64,000 nucleotides of DNA from contig NZ_CP083241.1 in assembly GCF_022836935.1 (NCBI RefSeq), positions 1 through 64,000 on the forward strand, read 5' to 3'. The notes below the pieces were generated by a model. The model was not told the origin of the DNA. It was given only the letters and a program-made list of their open reading frames with translations, and did no database searches. The translations under genes and the position numbers were made by a program. Source of the DNA: Ancylobacter polymorphus (GTDB lineage: Bacteria; Pseudomonadota; Alphaproteobacteria; Rhizobiales; Xanthobacteraceae). This document shows positions 24,906 to 35,193 of the stretch, piece after piece; within the stretch, counting starts at the first letter, position 1; every line of letters begins with the position of its first letter.

Positions 24906-26162
24906 ATGTCGATGAATCGTCGTCACTTCCTCACGACTTCCGCGGCACTTGCCGGCGGCGCCCTCGCCGCGCCGTCCCTCCTGCCGGGAGCGGCCTTCGG
25001 CGCGGACACCATCAAGGTCGGCGTGCTGTTCTCGCAGACCGGCGGCCTTTCCATCGTCGAGCGCTCGCTCACCGACGCGACGCGGATGGCGATCGCCGAG
25101 ATCAACGCCTCGGGCGGCGTGCTCGGCAAGCAGGTGGAGGCGGTGATCGAGGATGGCGCCTCCGATCCCAAGACCTTCAACGAGAAGGCCTCCAAGCTCG
25201 TCATCCAGGACCGGCTGCCCACGGTCTTCGCCTGCTACACCTCGGCGAGCCGCAAGGCGGTGCTGCCGGTGTTCGAGAAGCGCAAGGCGGCGCTGTTCTA
25301 CCCCACCTATTACGAAGGCTTCGAGTGCTCGAAGAACGTAGTCTATACCGGCGCCGTGCCCAACCAGCAGCTGTCGAACTTCATTCCCTGGATCATCAAG
25401 ACGCTGGGCAAGAAGAAGTTCTTCATCGTCGGATCGAACTACATCTATCCGCGTGAAATGGCCAAGGTCTCGAAGATCCTGATCGAAAAGAATGGCGGCG
25501 AATATGTCGCCGACGAGTATCTCGAACTCGGCCATTCCGAATGGGGCTCGATGGTCAACAAGATCAAGAGCTCGGGCTGCGACGTGGTGCTCTCCAATGT
25601 CGTCGGCGACTCCGTCATCGCCTTCTATCGCGAGTTCAAGAACCAGGGCCTGTCCCACGAGCAGCTGCCGATCTGCGCCACCGTCACCTCCGAGATCGAA
25701 ATCGCGGCCATGGGCGCGGAATATGCGGTCGGCAGCTACACCTCCTTCCCCTATTTCCAGGCGATCGACACGCCGGCCAACAAGGCCTTCATCGAGCGCT
25801 ACCGCAAATTCGTCAACGACCCCAAGGCGGTGACCCACCACGCGCTCGAATCCTCCTATTTCCAGGTCTATCTGTGGAAGCAGGCGGTCGAAAAGGCCAA
25901 GGACACCTCCGCCGCGGCGGTGCTGGCCGCGGTCGGGGGCCAGAGCTTCGACGCGCCGGGCGGCAAGGTGACGGTGGAGAAGGAAAATCTCCACACCGCC
26001 CTCACCCCCCGCATCGCCCAGTGGCAGGCCGAAGGCCAGGGCAAGATCGTCGACGCCTATCCCGAGCCGGTCTTCCCGCTTCCCTATGTCGCCTATGGCG
26101 AGACGCAGCAGAACCTGTTCTGCACCCCGGCCGGGCTCGACGCCGCCAAGCTGAAGGGCTGA
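24906..26162 (+). CDS. urtA: Urea/short-chain amide ABC transporter, substrate-binding protein
   Basis: 418 residues with a twin-arginine-type signal (MNRRHFLTTSAALAGGALAA, cut near AFGAD), so it may be exported folded. The body is a UrtA/FmdD-type binding protein (IKVGVLFSQTGGLSIVERSL, SRKAVLPVFEKRKAALFYPTYYEGFE, VYTGAVPNQQ) and is related to AmiC itself, the usual evolutionary link of this family. UrtA and FmdD bind urea or short amides; the amidase downstream makes amides at least as likely as urea. It starts at ATG 24906; further upstream the frame crosses the leader. A strong hairpin follows the stop. Confidence 0.88.
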   Translation: MSMNRRHFLTTSAALAGGALAAPSLLPGAAFGADTIKVGVLFSQTGGLSIVERSLTDATRMAIAEINASGGVLGKQVEAVIEDGASDPKTFNEKASKLVIQDRLPTVFACYTSASRKAVLPVFEKRKAALFYPTYYEGFECSKNVVYTGAVPNQQLSNFIPWIIKTLGKKKFFIVGSNYIYPREMAKVSKILIEKNGGEYVADEYLELGHSEWGSMVNKIKSSGCDVVLSNVVGDSVIAFYREFKNQGLSHEQLPICATVTSEIEIAAMGAEYAVGSYTSFPYFQAIDTPANKAFIERYRKFVNDPKAVTHHALESSYFQVYLWKQAVEKAKDTSAAAVLAAVGGQSFDAPGGKVTVEKENLHTALTPRIAQWQAEGQGKIVDAYPEPVFPLPYVAYGETQQNLFCTPAGLDAAKLKG

Positions 26163-26171
26163 TCGCCCCTT

Positions 26172-26206
26172 CGCCCGGCCGGCCGCGTCGCTGCGACGGC
26201 CGGGCG
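26172..26206 (+). terminator. Hairpin between binding-protein and permease genes
   Basis: CGCCCGGCCG (26172-26181) pairs perfectly with CGGCCGGGCG (26197-26206), loop 15 nt. There is no real U-tract (TTCCTTC). Such hairpins often protect the upstream binding-protein mRNA and reduce read-through into permease genes. Confidence 0.55.
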
Positions 26207-26245
26207 TTCCTTCAGCCGCTTCTCGCCGCACGAGACACATTCGCG

Positions 26246-27139
26246 ATGATCGACACGATATTCATCGGGCTGAGCCTGGGCTCGGTCCTGCTTCTGGTGG
26301 CTCTCGGCCTCGCCATCACCTATGGCGCCATGGGCGTCATCAACATGGCGCATGGCGAGATGGTGATGATCGGCGCCTATACGGCCGTTCTGACCAGCCT
26401 CTATCTCGGCTTCGGGCTCATCGCGGCCATGCCGGTCGCGTTCCTGGTCACCGCGCTGCTGGGGCTGGCGATCGAGAAGCTGGTGGTGCGACGGCTTTAC
26501 GGCCGGCTGCTCGACACGCTGCTCGCCACCTGGGGCGTCGCGATCCTCGTGCAGCAGGCGGTGCGGCTGTCCTTCGGCCTCGCCTTCTTCGGCATCACCA
26601 TCGCCGGGCTGGGGCCGGGCCTGCAGAATGTCAGCCTGCCGGAATGGCTCGGCGGCACCTATGGCATCGCCGGCTCGCAGATCAGCGTCTACCGCTCCTT
26701 CATCATCCTCGTCTCGGTGGCCCTCGCGGCGCTGACCTGGGGGCTGATGTACCGCACCTCCTTCGGCATGCAGTTGCGCGCCATCATGCGCAATCCGCAG
26801 ATGGCGGCGGCCTGCGGCATCGACACCGCCCGCATCAACGCGCTCGCCTTCGCCTATGGCTCCGGCCTTGCCGGCGTGGCCGGCGTGCTGATGGCTGGCT
26901 TCAAGACCGTGTTCCCCGACATGGGAACGCCGATGGTGGTGGACGGCTTCCTGGTCGTGGTGATGGGCGGCGTCGGCAGCCTCGTCGGCTCCATCCTCTC
27001 CTCGGCCATTCTCGGCCAGATCAACGGCCTCACCGCCGCGGTGAGCAACGACATCATCGCCCGCGCGGTCGTCTTCGCCGTGGTCATCGCCATCATCGTC
27101 TGGCGGCCCAAGGGCCTGTTTTCCTACAAGGGGCGCTGA
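26246..27139 (+). CDS. urtB: Urea/amide ABC transporter permease (UrtB type)
   Basis: 297 residues of the LivH/UrtB branched-chain permease family, with repeated hydrophobic spans (FIGLSLGSVLLLVALGLAI, LIAAMPVAFLVTALLGLAI and others) and the family segments GVINMAHGEMVMIGAY and VDGFLVVVMGGVGSLVGS. It lacks the long N-terminal extension of some proteobacterial UrtB proteins. ATG 26246 sits 83 bp after urtA, and urtC follows 1 bp after the stop. Confidence 0.92.
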   Translation: MIDTIFIGLSLGSVLLLVALGLAITYGAMGVINMAHGEMVMIGAYTAVLTSLYLGFGLIAAMPVAFLVTALLGLAIEKLVVRRLYGRLLDTLLATWGVAILVQQAVRLSFGLAFFGITIAGLGPGLQNVSLPEWLGGTYGIAGSQISVYRSFIILVSVALAALTWGLMYRTSFGMQLRAIMRNPQMAAACGIDTARINALAFAYGSGLAGVAGVLMAGFKTVFPDMGTPMVVDGFLVVVMGGVGSLVGSILSSAILGQINGLTAAVSNDIIARAVVFAVVIAIIVWRPKGLFSYKGR

Positions 27140-27140
27140 G

Positions 27141-28286
27141 ATGAAGCTGTCCAAGCGCGGGCTGAACACGGCGGCCTATGTCGTCTTCATCGCCCTCATC
27201 CTTGCCGCGCCGCTGGTGTTCGACGTCTTCTGGCTGAACCGCCTGTCGAAATATCTGGTGTTCGGCATGCTCGGCGCCGCCATCGCGCTGTCCTGGGGCT
27301 ATGCCGGCATTCTCAATCTCGGGCAGGGCCTGTTCTTCGGCCTCGGCGCCTACGCGATCGCCATGTCGCTGAAGCTCGCCAGCACCACAAGTCTCGCCCA
27401 GGGGTCGGACACGCCCATCCCGGACTTCATGCTGTGGAACGCCGAGCCCGGCGCGCCGACGGATCTGTGCTGCATCACCCAGGGCTCCTTTCTCTGGATC
27501 CCGTTCCAGCACGCCTGGTTCGGCATCGCGATGGGCATCGTGGTGCCGGTGACCATTGCGCTGGGGCTCGGGCTCATCCTGTTCCGCAAGCGCATCTCCG
27601 GCGTGTTCATCTCCATCATCACCCTCGCCGTGGTGCTGCTGGTGCGCCTGCTCATCGTGCAGGCCCAGCCTCTTACCAATGGCTTCAACGGTCTGACCGA
27701 TCTCGGCTATCTCGATGTTCTCGGCCTCGAATTCGACCCCTACACGCCGCAGACCTATTATCTGATCGCCATCAGCCTGGCGCTGGTGCTGATCGGCACA
27801 CGGCTGCTGGTCGAAACCCGCGCGGGCCTGATCCTGCAGGCGATCCGCGACGATGACCGCCGGGCCCGTTTCCTCGGCTTCGACGTGCCGCGCTACCAGG
27901 CCTTCTTCTTCTGCGTCTCGGCGGCGATCTCCGGCTATGCCGGCATGCTCTATGTCATGGCCTCGGAGTTCGCCTCGCCGACCTTCATGGACCTGTCCTT
28001 CTCCATCACCATGGTGGTGTGGGCGGCGGTCGGCGGGCGCAACTCCGTTCTCGGCGCCTGCATCGGCGCCATTCTCATCAACATGATCGAGGCGACCGTC
28101 TCGGAGACCCCGGCGCTGATGGAAGTCTGGCGGGTGGTGATCGGCCTCGCCTTCGTCTTCGCCGTGCTGTTCCTGCCGCGCGGCCTCGCCGGCCTCGCCA
28201 CGAGCCTGCGCGACGGGCTCGTCGCCCGCAGCGCCGCCGGCGCGCCCGCCCTCGTCGACCCCGCCCCTGCCGAGGAGAGGAGCTGA
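27141..28286 (+). CDS. urtC: Urea/amide ABC transporter permease (UrtC type)
   Basis: 381 residues of the LivM/UrtC family, with about ten hydrophobic spans and the family segment GYAGILNLGQGLFFGLGAYA near residues 53-72. A hydrophilic insert with two adjacent Cys (TDLCCITQGS) sits near residue 110. It pairs with UrtB to form the channel. It is packed between urtB (1 bp gap) and urtD (3 bp gap). Confidence 0.92.
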   Translation: MKLSKRGLNTAAYVVFIALILAAPLVFDVFWLNRLSKYLVFGMLGAAIALSWGYAGILNLGQGLFFGLGAYAIAMSLKLASTTSLAQGSDTPIPDFMLWNAEPGAPTDLCCITQGSFLWIPFQHAWFGIAMGIVVPVTIALGLGLILFRKRISGVFISIITLAVVLLVRLLIVQAQPLTNGFNGLTDLGYLDVLGLEFDPYTPQTYYLIAISLALVLIGTRLLVETRAGLILQAIRDDDRRARFLGFDVPRYQAFFFCVSAAISGYAGMLYVMASEFASPTFMDLSFSITMVVWAAVGGRNSVLGACIGAILINMIEATVSETPALMEVWRVVIGLAFVFAVLFLPRGLAGLATSLRDGLVARSAAGAPALVDPAPAEERS

Positions 28287-28289
28287 GCC

Positions 28290-29066
28290 ATGTCCGCGAC
28301 ACCGATCGGGGCCGACCCTGCCAGCGCGGCCCTCACCATTGACGGGCTGACCGTCGACTTCGCCGGCTTTCGCGCCGTCGATACCGTGTCCACCGTGATC
28401 GAGACCGGCGAACTCCGGGTGCTGCTCGGTGCCAATGGCGCCGGCAAGACCACGCTGATGGATCTTGTCTCCGGCAAGACCCGGCCGACAGCCGGCCGCG
28501 TCTTTCTCGGCAATGTCGAGATCACCGGCCTTGAGGAACATCGCATCGCCCAGGCCGGGCTGGGGCGAAAGTTCCAGATTCCCAGCGTGTTCCGCGATCT
28601 CAGCGTGCGGCGCAATCTGGAGGTCGCCTCCTGCCGCGATCCCCGCGTGTTCGCCAATCTTCGGCTCGGTTTCGCGCCGGCCCAGTCGCGGCGGGTCGCG
28701 GAAATCCTCGCCATGGTCGGGCTTGAGAGCAAGCAGGAGATCGAGGCCGGCAGCCTCAGCCATGGTGAAACCCAGTGGCTGGAACTCGGCATGCTGATGG
28801 CGCAGGACCCCAAGGTCATCCTGCTCGACGAACCCACCGCCGGCATGACCGAAGCCGAGACCATGAAAACCGCCGCTCTCATCAAGGCGATGCGCGGGCG
28901 GCACACCATCATCGTCGTCGAGCACGACATGGCCTTCGTGCGCGAAATCGCCAGCCGCATCACCGTGATGCATCTCGGCCGCATCCTGGCCGAAGGGCCC
29001 ATCGGCGAGATCGAGACCAATCCCGACGTGCGCGCCGCCTATCTCGGCTCGAAGGGAATCCAGTGA
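28290..29066 (+). CDS. urtD: Urea/amide ABC transporter ATP-binding protein (UrtD type)
   Basis: 258 residues. Walker A is GANGAGKTTL (about 49-58), the signature region reads SLSHGETQWLELGM in place of LSGGQ, and Walker B is VILLDEPTAGM. The altered signature SHGETQWLE is typical of UrtD and distinguishes it from LivG. The stop codon overlaps the urtE start (TGATG), so the two ATPases are probably translationally coupled and act as a heterodimer. Confidence 0.93.
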   Translation: MSATPIGADPASAALTIDGLTVDFAGFRAVDTVSTVIETGELRVLLGANGAGKTTLMDLVSGKTRPTAGRVFLGNVEITGLEEHRIAQAGLGRKFQIPSVFRDLSVRRNLEVASCRDPRVFANLRLGFAPAQSRRVAEILAMVGLESKQEIEAGSLSHGETQWLELGMLMAQDPKVILLDEPTAGMTEAETMKTAALIKAMRGRHTIIVVEHDMAFVREIASRITVMHLGRILAEGPIGEIETNPDVRAAYLGSKGIQ

Positions 29067-29773
29067 TGCTCAGCCTGCAAAAGGTCGACAGCTTCTACGG
29101 CCGCAGCCACATCCTGCACGGCCTCGATCTCGACGTGCCCGGCGGGCAGATCACCGCCATCGTCGGGCGCAACGGCACCGGCAAGACGACGCTGCTGAAG
29201 ACGATCATGGGGCTCACCGACCGCACCGGCGGGCGGATCGCCCTCGACGGCAGGGAACTCTCCGCCGAGCCGACGCATCGGCGCGCCCGCGCCGGCATCG
29301 CCTATGTGCCGCAAGGCCGGCAGATCATCCCGGACTTCACCATCCGCGAGAATATATTGATGGGCGGCTTTGCCACGACGGGACGCGGCCGCCCCCGCGC
29401 CGGCGGCATCCCGCCGCTGGTGCCAAAACTGTTCCCCTACCTCATGCAGAACCTCGACCGGCCGGGCGGCGTGCTCTCCGGCGGACAGCAGCAGCAGCTC
29501 GCCATCGCCCGCGCGCTCGCCGCCGAGCCCAGCGTGCTGCTGCTCGACGAACCCACCGAAGGCATCCAGCCCAACATCGTCGAGGAGATCCAGAACATCG
29601 TGGTGCGGCTCAATTCCGAAGAGGGCCTGACCATCGTTCTCGTCGAGCAGAACGTCGCCTTCGCCCGCTCCGCCGGCCACCACTTCGCCCTGCTGGAGAA
29701 GGGCCGCGCCGTCGCCGCCGGCCCCATCGCCACGCTCACCGACGATCTCATCCACCGGCACATCGCCGTCTGA
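29066..29773 (+). CDS. urtE: Urea/amide ABC transporter ATP-binding protein (UrtE type)
   Basis: 235 residues. Walker A is [11 protein letters not shown], the signature is [15 protein letters not shown] and Walker B is [13 protein letters not shown], the last being characteristic of the LivF/UrtE group. The start ATG overlaps the urtD stop by one base. The amidase gene follows 46 bp downstream with a strong AGGAGG site, completing an import-then-hydrolyse module. Confidence 0.93.
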   Translation: MLSLQKVDSFYGRSHILHGLDLDVPGGQITAIVGRNGTGKTTLLKTIMGLTDRTGGRIALDGRELSAEPTHRRARAGIAYVPQGRQIIPDFTIRENILMGGFATTGRGRPRAGGIPPLVPKLFPYLMQNLDRPGGVLSGGQQQQLAIARALAAEPSVLLLDEPTEGIQPNIVEEIQNIVVRLNSEEGLTIVLVEQNVAFARSAGHHFALLEKGRAVAAGPIATLTDDLIHRHIAV

Positions 29774-29819
29774 TCCGCTTCCAAGCCGTCCCGCGACGGT
29801 GCCACACAGGAGGAATGCC

Positions 29820-30860
29820 ATGCAGCATGGAGACATCACGTCGAGCGCCGATTCCGTCGGCGTCGCCGTCGTCAATTACAAGATGCCGCGCCTGCACACA
29901 CGGGCGGAGGTCATCGCCAATGCCCGCAAGATCGCCGACATGCTGGTCGGCATGAAGCGGGGACTGCCCGGAATGGATCTGGTGATCTTCCCGGAATACT
30001 CGACCCACGGGATCATGTACGACTCCGCCGAGATGTACGAGACCGCCTCGCAGGTTCCCGGCGAGGAGACCGAGATCTTCGCCGAAGCCTGCCGCAGCGC
30101 CGGCGTGTGGGGCGTGTTCTCGCTGACCGGCGAGCGCCATGAGGAACACCCGAACAAGGCGCCCTACAACACGCTGATCCTGATGAACGACAAGGGCGAG
30201 ATCGTTCAGAAATACCGCAAGATCATGCCCTGGGTGCCGATCGAGGGCTGGTATCCCGGCGACTGCACCTATGTCTCCGACGGCCCGAAGGGCATGAAGA
30301 TCAGCCTGATCATCTGCGATGACGGCAATTATCCAGAAATCTGGCGGGACTGCGCGATGAAGGGCGCCGAACTGATCGTCCGCTGCCAGGGCTACATGTA
30401 CCCCGCCAAGGAGCAGCAGATCATCATGGCCAAGGCCATGGCATGGGCCAACAATGTCTATGTGGCGGTGGCGAACGCCGCCGGCTTTGACGGCGTCTAC
30501 ACCTATTTCGGCCGCTCCGCGATCGTCGGCTTCGACGGCCGCACCCTCGGCGAATGCGGCGAGGAAGAATACGGCATCCAGTACGCGCAGCTCTCGGTTC
30601 CGCTGATCCGCGAAGCCCGCAGCAAGGGTCAGGCGCAGAACCACCTCTACAAGCTGCTGCACCGTGGCTACACCGGCATGATCAATTCCGGCGAGGACGT
30701 GCGCGGCACCTGCGCGCTGCCGTTCGAGTTCTACAAGAAATGGGCGAACGATCCCGAAGGCACGCGCGACATGGTGGAGGCCATGACGCGCACGGCGCCG
30801 GGCGTCGAGGACTGCCCGATCGAGGGCATCCCCACCAAGGTCGCCACCGGCCATCGCTGA
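29820..30860 (+). CDS. amiE: Aliphatic amidase
   Basis: 346 residues, the exact length of Pseudomonas AmiE and very close in sequence from [20 protein letters not shown] onward. The nitrilase-superfamily catalytic residues are at the expected numbers: Glu59, Lys134, Glu142 and Cys166 (IICDDGN). It hydrolyses short aliphatic amides to carboxylate and ammonia in the cytoplasm. AmiE rather than formamidase is favoured by the N-terminal block and by the amiC/amiR genes in the same locus. ATG 29820 has AGGAGG at the right distance; the in-frame ATG at 29799 has none. A GC hairpin separates it from ureE. Confidence 0.95.
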   Translation: MQHGDITSSADSVGVAVVNYKMPRLHTRAEVIANARKIADMLVGMKRGLPGMDLVIFPEYSTHGIMYDSAEMYETASQVPGEETEIFAEACRSAGVWGVFSLTGERHEEHPNKAPYNTLILMNDKGEIVQKYRKIMPWVPIEGWYPGDCTYVSDGPKGMKISLIICDDGNYPEIWRDCAMKGAELIVRCQGYMYPAKEQQIIMAKAMAWANNVYVAVANAAGFDGVYTYFGRSAIVGFDGRTLGECGEEEYGIQYAQLSVPLIREARSKGQAQNHLYKLLHRGYTGMINSGEDVRGTCALPFEFYKKWANDPEGTRDMVEAMTRTAPGVEDCPIEGIPTKVATGHR

Positions 30861-30875
30861 GCCGCCTCCCGCCCG

Positions 30876-30901
30876 CCGACGCGCGCTCGCCTGCGCGTCG
30901 G
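30876..30901 (+). terminator. Hairpin between amiE and ureE
   Basis: CCGACGCGC (30876-30884) pairs perfectly with GCGCGTCGG (30893-30901) around an 8-nt loop. It has no U-tract. It may stabilise the amiE end of the transcript or give partial termination, so that amidase is made in excess of urease. Confidence 0.5.
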
Positions 30902-30926
30902 CCCGTCCCCTCCCGGAACGGACCTC

Positions 30927-31415
30927 ATGAGCGAACCTGCCGATCTCTCCACCGAGGCGCGCGTGCTCCTCGTCTCCACCCTCGTCGGATCGCGGCTCGA
31001 TCACGATCTCGGCCACCGCCTGCACCATATGGAGCATGACGGGACGGTCGAGACCGTGCGGCTGGAGACCCGCGACATGACCCGTCGGCGGCTGCGGGTG
31101 GTCACCGACCGGGGCACGGCGTGCCTCATCGCCCTGCCGCGCAGCGAACAGCTATTCGACGGCGCGATCCTGCTGCTGGAGCCCGGCCGCGCCATCGTGG
31201 TGCGGGCGCTTGAGCAAGCCTGGCTGCGGCTGCGCCCGGCAAGCCTGCCGGACGCGCTGCAGCTCGGCTATGCCGCCGGCAACCTGCACTGGAAGGTGCG
31301 GTTCGATGCCGGCGATGTCGAGGTGGCGCTGGAAGCGCCGCGTCAGGCCTATCTCGACCGGGTGCGCGACCTCATCTCCGAGGGCCGGGTCGCGGTGGTG
31401 GGGGCCGTTGATTGA
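30927..31415 (+). CDS. ureE: Urease accessory protein UreE
   Basis: 162 residues with the UreE core segment LQLGYAAGNLHWKVRF (about 111-126), corresponding to the conserved LGxxxGNxHW. UreE is the nickel metallochaperone that hands Ni to UreG. This one ends ..VAVVGAVD and has no His-rich tail, so it should carry little stored nickel. It is the first gene of the urease group, 66 bp after amiE and 3 bp before ureF. Confidence 0.85.
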   Translation: MSEPADLSTEARVLLVSTLVGSRLDHDLGHRLHHMEHDGTVETVRLETRDMTRRRLRVVTDRGTACLIALPRSEQLFDGAILLLEPGRAIVVRALEQAWLRLRPASLPDALQLGYAAGNLHWKVRFDAGDVEVALEAPRQAYLDRVRDLISEGRVAVVGAVD

Positions 31416-31418
31416 GCC

Positions 31419-32099
31419 ATGCTGTCACCCGCCCTGCTGCTCGCCCTGCGTTTCGGTGACTCCGCCTTTCCCAGCGGCGCCTTCGCCTTTTCGCAGGGGC
31501 TTGAGGGGCTGGCGGCGGTGCGCGGGGACCGGCCGGATGGCGAGGCCATCGCCGGCTTTCTCATTGAGCAGCTCCGCCATCGCTGGGACCCGGCCGAACG
31601 GGTGACGCTGGTGCGCTGCCACCGTGCCGCCGGCGACCTCGATGTCGTCGCCGCGCTCGATCGCGACCTTGATCTGTCGAGCTTCAGCGAACCGCTCCGG
31701 CTCGGCGCCCGGCGCAACGGGGCGGCGCTGCTCGCCACCCATGCACGTCTCGGCACACAGGGCGCGGTCGCCTATCGGGCGCGGATCTCGGCGGAGACGG
31801 CGCCCGGCACGCTCGCCGCGGTGCAGGGTCTTCTGTGGCAGGCGAGCGGCCTCGACGAGGCGTCTGCCGCCCTCCTCGCGGGCTACCAGCTTGTCGCCGG
31901 CGGGCTGACCGCTGCGACGCGGCTCGGGCTCATCGGCGCGCTCGGCGCCCAGCAATTGATGCCGGCCCTGCTCGCAACGCTGGCGGCGCTTTGCGCGGAA
32001 CCGGTGGCCGCCGACGCCGAGCCGGCGGGCTTCTCGCCCTTTTCCGACATCGCCGCCGCACGACAGGCCCGCCTGCCGCTGCGCCTGTTTTCCAATTGA
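31419..32099 (+). CDS. ureF: Urease accessory protein UreF
   Basis: 226 residues. The N-terminal block LRFGDSAFPSGAFAFSQGLEGL matches the conserved UreF motif (DSxxPxGxFxxSxGLE), and a C-terminal PLRLFSN is also typical. UreF joins UreD and UreG on apo-urease and gates nickel insertion. The gene starts 3 bp after ureE and ends 9 bp before ureAB. Confidence 0.9.
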   Translation: MLSPALLLALRFGDSAFPSGAFAFSQGLEGLAAVRGDRPDGEAIAGFLIEQLRHRWDPAERVTLVRCHRAAGDLDVVAALDRDLDLSSFSEPLRLGARRNGAALLATHARLGTQGAVAYRARISAETAPGTLAAVQGLLWQASGLDEASAALLAGYQLVAGGLTAATRLGLIGALGAQQLMPALLATLAALCAEPVAADAEPAGFSPFSDIAAARQARLPLRLFSN

Positions 32100-32108
32100 G
32101 AGGCGACC

Positions 32109-32801
32109 ATGCTGCTGACGCCCACCGAATATGAACGGCTGACGATTTTTTCCGCCGCCGAACTGGCCCGCAAGCGCCGGGCGCGCGGCCGCAAGCTCAA
32201 CGCGCCGGAGGCGACCGCCCTGATCGCCGACGAGATTCTCGAAGGCGCGCGGGACGGTCGCACCGTGGCGGAGATGATGGAGCTTGGCGGCAGCCTCCTC
32301 ACCACCGACGATGTGATGGAGGGCGTCGCCGCGCTTATTCCCATGCTGCAGGTGGAAGCGACCTTTCCCGACGGCACCAAGCTCGTCACCGTGCATGAGC
32401 CGATCCGCCCCGGCCATGCCCTCCCCTCTGACGCGCGCGTGCCCGGCGAGATCATCGCCGCGCCCGGCGAGGTCGAGCTCAATGCCGGCCGCCGCACCGC
32501 CCGGCTTTCCGTGACCAATACCGGCGACCGGCCGGTGCAGATCGGCAGCCATTTTCATTTCTTCGAATCCAACCGGGCGCTCGACTTCGACCGGGCGCTG
32601 GCCTTCGGCATGCGCCTCGACATTCCCGCCGGAACCGCCGTGCGTTTCGAACCCGGACAGGCGAAGGAGGTGACGCTGGTCACCTTCGGCGGCACCGCCG
32701 AGATCGGCGGCCTCAACGGCCTCACCAACGGATCCACCGCCTCGGACGCGGCGGACGCCGCGCTCGCCCGCGCGCGCGCCGCCGGGTTCCGCGGCGCCTG
32801 A
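32109..32801 (+). CDS. ureAB: Urease gamma-beta fusion subunit
   Basis: 230 residues carrying both small urease subunits in one chain. The gamma part is about 1-100 ([23 protein letters not shown].., [29 protein letters not shown]) and the beta part about 108-230 ([18 protein letters not shown].., [20 protein letters not shown]). Such fusions are known from Helicobacter and some actinobacteria and proteobacteria; most Alphaproteobacteria keep ureA and ureB separate. The gene precedes ureC by 21 bp with a GGAGGAG site. Confidence 0.93.
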   Translation: MLLTPTEYERLTIFSAAELARKRRARGRKLNAPEATALIADEILEGARDGRTVAEMMELGGSLLTTDDVMEGVAALIPMLQVEATFPDGTKLVTVHEPIRPGHALPSDARVPGEIIAAPGEVELNAGRRTARLSVTNTGDRPVQIGSHFHFFESNRALDFDRALAFGMRLDIPAGTAVRFEPGQAKEVTLVTFGGTAEIGGLNGLTNGSTASDAADAALARARAAGFRGA

Positions 32802-32822
32802 TTTTCACGGAGGAGACGAGCC

Positions 32823-34532
32823 ATGGCCCGTATGAGCCGCGCCGATTATGCCGCCATGTACGGCCCGACGACGGGCGACGGCGTGCGCCTCGGCGACACC
32901 TCGCTGATCGCCGTGGTGGAGAAGGACCACGCCGTCTATGGCGAGGAATGCCTGCATGGCGGCGGCAAGACACTGCGCGACGGCATGGGCACGGTCGCCG
33001 GCCTGACCAGCGCCGACGGCGCCCTCGACATGCTGCTGTGCAACGTGCTCGTCATCGACGCGGTGCTCGGCGTGGTGAAGGGCGATCTCGGCATCAAGGA
33101 CGGGCGCATCGTCGGCCTCGGCAAGGCCGGTAACCCCGCCATCATGGACGGGGTCGATCCGCGCCTGCGCGTCGCCGCCTCCACCACGGTGCGCGACTGC
33201 GAAGGCATGATCGCCACCGCTGGCGCCATCGACGTGCATGTGCATTTCGACAGCGCCCAGCTCTGCGAGCACGCCATCGCCTCCGGCATCACCACCATGA
33301 TCGGCGGCTCGCTCGGGCCGATCACGGTGGGCATCGACTGCGGCGGGCCGTTCAATGTCGGCAAGATGCTGCAGGCCTCGGAGGCGTGGCCGATCAATTT
33401 CGGCTTTCTCGGCCGGGGCAACTCGCATCTGCCGGCCTCGCTGGTCGAGCAGATGCGCACCGGCTGTCTCGGGCTGAAGCTGCACGAGGACTGGGGCTCG
33501 ATGCCGGCGGCGATCGACGCGTGTCTGAAGGTGGCGGACGATCTCGACTTCCAGGTGCAGATCCACACCGACACGCTGAACGAGAGCGGCTTTCTGGAAG
33601 AGACGCTCGCCGCCATCGCCGGGCGCACCATCCACATGTACCACACCGAGGGTGCCGGCGGCGGGCACGCGCCTGACATCATCAAGGTGGCGGGCTATGC
33701 CCATTGCCTGCCTTCCTCGACGAATCCGACCAATCCCTACACGGTCAACACCTTCGACGAACATCTCGACATGACGATGGTGTGCCACCACCTCAACCCG
33801 GCGATCCCGGAAGACGTGGCCTTTGCCGAAAGCCGCATCCGGCCGCAAACCATCGCGGCGGAAGACATTCTGCACGACCTCGGCGCCATCTCCATGCTCG
33901 GCTCGGACAGCCAGGGCATGGGGCGCATCCACGAGGTGATCACCCGCACCTGGCAGCTCGCCTCCAAGATGAAAGACCAGCGCGGGCGGCTGCCGGAAGA
34001 GCAGACCTTCGGCGACAATGAGCGCATCCGCCGCTACATCGCCAAATACACCATCAACGCCGCCCGCACCTTCGGCATCGACGCCCATGTCGGCTCGCTG
34101 GAAGACGGCAAGATGGCCGACATCGTGGTGTGGCGCCCGGCCTATTTCGGCTCCAAGCCCGAACTGGTCATCAAGAGCGGCTTCATCGCCTGGGGAGCGA
34201 TGGGCGACAGCGCCGCCTCGCTGATGACCTGCGAACCGCTGGCGCTGCGTCCGCAATGGGGCGCTTTCGCCGGCGCGGCCAAGGCGCTCTCCGCCTGTTT
34301 CGTCCACCCCTTCGCCATCGAGGACAACCTCGCCGGCACGCTCGGCCTCACCAAGGCCCTGCTTCCCGCCCGAGGCACACGAACGCTGTCCAAGCGCGAC
34401 ATGCTTCGCAACGATGCCCTGCCCTCGATCGAGGTCAATCCCTCCACCTTCGACGTTTTCGTCGACGGCGTGCTCGCCACCTGCGCGCCCGCGACCACGC
34501 TGCCGCTGGCGCAGCGCTACATGCTGAGGTGA
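32823..34532 (+). CDS. ureC: Urease alpha subunit, divergent type
   Basis: 569 residues with all catalytic positions: nickel ligands His139, His141, carbamylated Lys219 (GLKLHEDWG), His248, His274 and Asp362; flap Cys321-His322-His323 (MVCHHL); GSDSQGMGR. Around these the sequence departs from the usual Ure[18 protein letters not shown] in place of the common HIHxxxPQQ form, and [19 protein letters not shown] where a TNATTCTPGP-like stretch is normal. It is therefore an active-looking urease of a separate branch, in keeping with the fused ureAB and the atypical gene order E-F-AB-C-G-D. It would release ammonia and carbamate from urea. Confidence 0.94.
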   Translation: MARMSRADYAAMYGPTTGDGVRLGDTSLIAVVEKDHAVYGEECLHGGGKTLRDGMGTVAGLTSADGALDMLLCNVLVIDAVLGVVKGDLGIKDGRIVGLGKAGNPAIMDGVDPRLRVAASTTVRDCEGMIATAGAIDVHVHFDSAQLCEHAIASGITTMIGGSLGPITVGIDCGGPFNVGKMLQASEAWPINFGFLGRGNSHLPASLVEQMRTGCLGLKLHEDWGSMPAAIDACLKVADDLDFQVQIHTDTLNESGFLEETLAAIAGRTIHMYHTEGAGGGHAPDIIKVAGYAHCLPSSTNPTNPYTVNTFDEHLDMTMVCHHLNPAIPEDVAFAESRIRPQTIAAEDILHDLGAISMLGSDSQGMGRIHEVITRTWQLASKMKDQRGRLPEEQTFGDNERIRRYIAKYTINAARTFGIDAHVGSLEDGKMADIVVWRPAYFGSKPELVIKSGFIAWGAMGDSAASLMTCEPLALRPQWGAFAGAAKALSACFVHPFAIEDNLAGTLGLTKALLPARGTRTLSKRDMLRNDALPSIEVNPSTFDVFVDGVLATCAPATTLPLAQRYMLR

Positions 34533-34536
34533 TGCG

Positions 34537-35193
34537 ATGAACGATCTTTCTCCCTCCCGCCAGCCCGTGCCGCCGCCCCGGCCCGCCAATGCCGCCCGCA
34601 TCGGCATTGGCGGGCCGGTCGGCTCCGGCAAGACGGCGCTGATCGAGGCGCTGCTGCCAGTGTTCGAACGACGCGGCATTTCGGTCGCGGTCGTCACCAA
34701 CGACCTCGTCACTGCGGAGGATGCCGAACGCCTGCGCCGCTCCGGCATCATCGATCCCGCCCGTGTGCTGGCGGTGGAGGCCGGCGCCTGCCCGCACACG
34801 GTGATCCGCGAGGATCCGACGCTCAACATCCTCGCCGCCGACGAGCTCGACGCCCGGTTCCCGGGCCTCGAACTGGTGATCATCGAATCCGGCGGCGACA
34901 ATCTCGCCTCGACCTTCTCGCTCGATCTGGTCGATTGGTGGATTTTCGTCATCGATGTCGCCGGAGGCGGCGACATTCCGAGGAAGCGCGGGCCGGGCGT
35001 GCTGCAATGCGACCTGCTGGTCGTCAACAAGGTGGACCTCGCCGCCCATGTCGGTGTCGATCTCGACCTGATGCTCACGGAGGCGCGCGCGGTGCGGGGC
35101 GGCAGGCCGCTCGTCGCCACCGCCTGCCGCGCGGGTATCAACATCGAGGCGGTGGCGGACGCGATCTGTCAGGCGGTTCTGGTCGGCCGATGA
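34537..35193 (+). CDS. ureG: Urease accessory GTPase UreG
   Basis: 218 residues. The P-loop is [16 protein letters not shown] (about 25-40), the nickel-binding Cys-Pro-His is in [14 protein letters not shown], and the G4 motif NKVDLA is present. UreG couples GTP hydrolysis to nickel delivery. Compared with the usual UreG the N-terminal Met is followed by a Pro-rich stretch instead of a His-rich one. The stop overlaps the ureD start (ATGA). Confidence 0.93.
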   Translation: MNDLSPSRQPVPPPRPANAARIGIGGPVGSGKTALIEALLPVFERRGISVAVVTNDLVTAEDAERLRRSGIIDPARVLAVEAGACPHTVIREDPTLNILAADELDARFPGLELVIIESGGDNLASTFSLDLVDWWIFVIDVAGGGDIPRKRGPGVLQCDLLVVNKVDLAAHVGVDLDLMLTEARAVRGGRPLVATACRAGINIEAVADAICQAVLVGR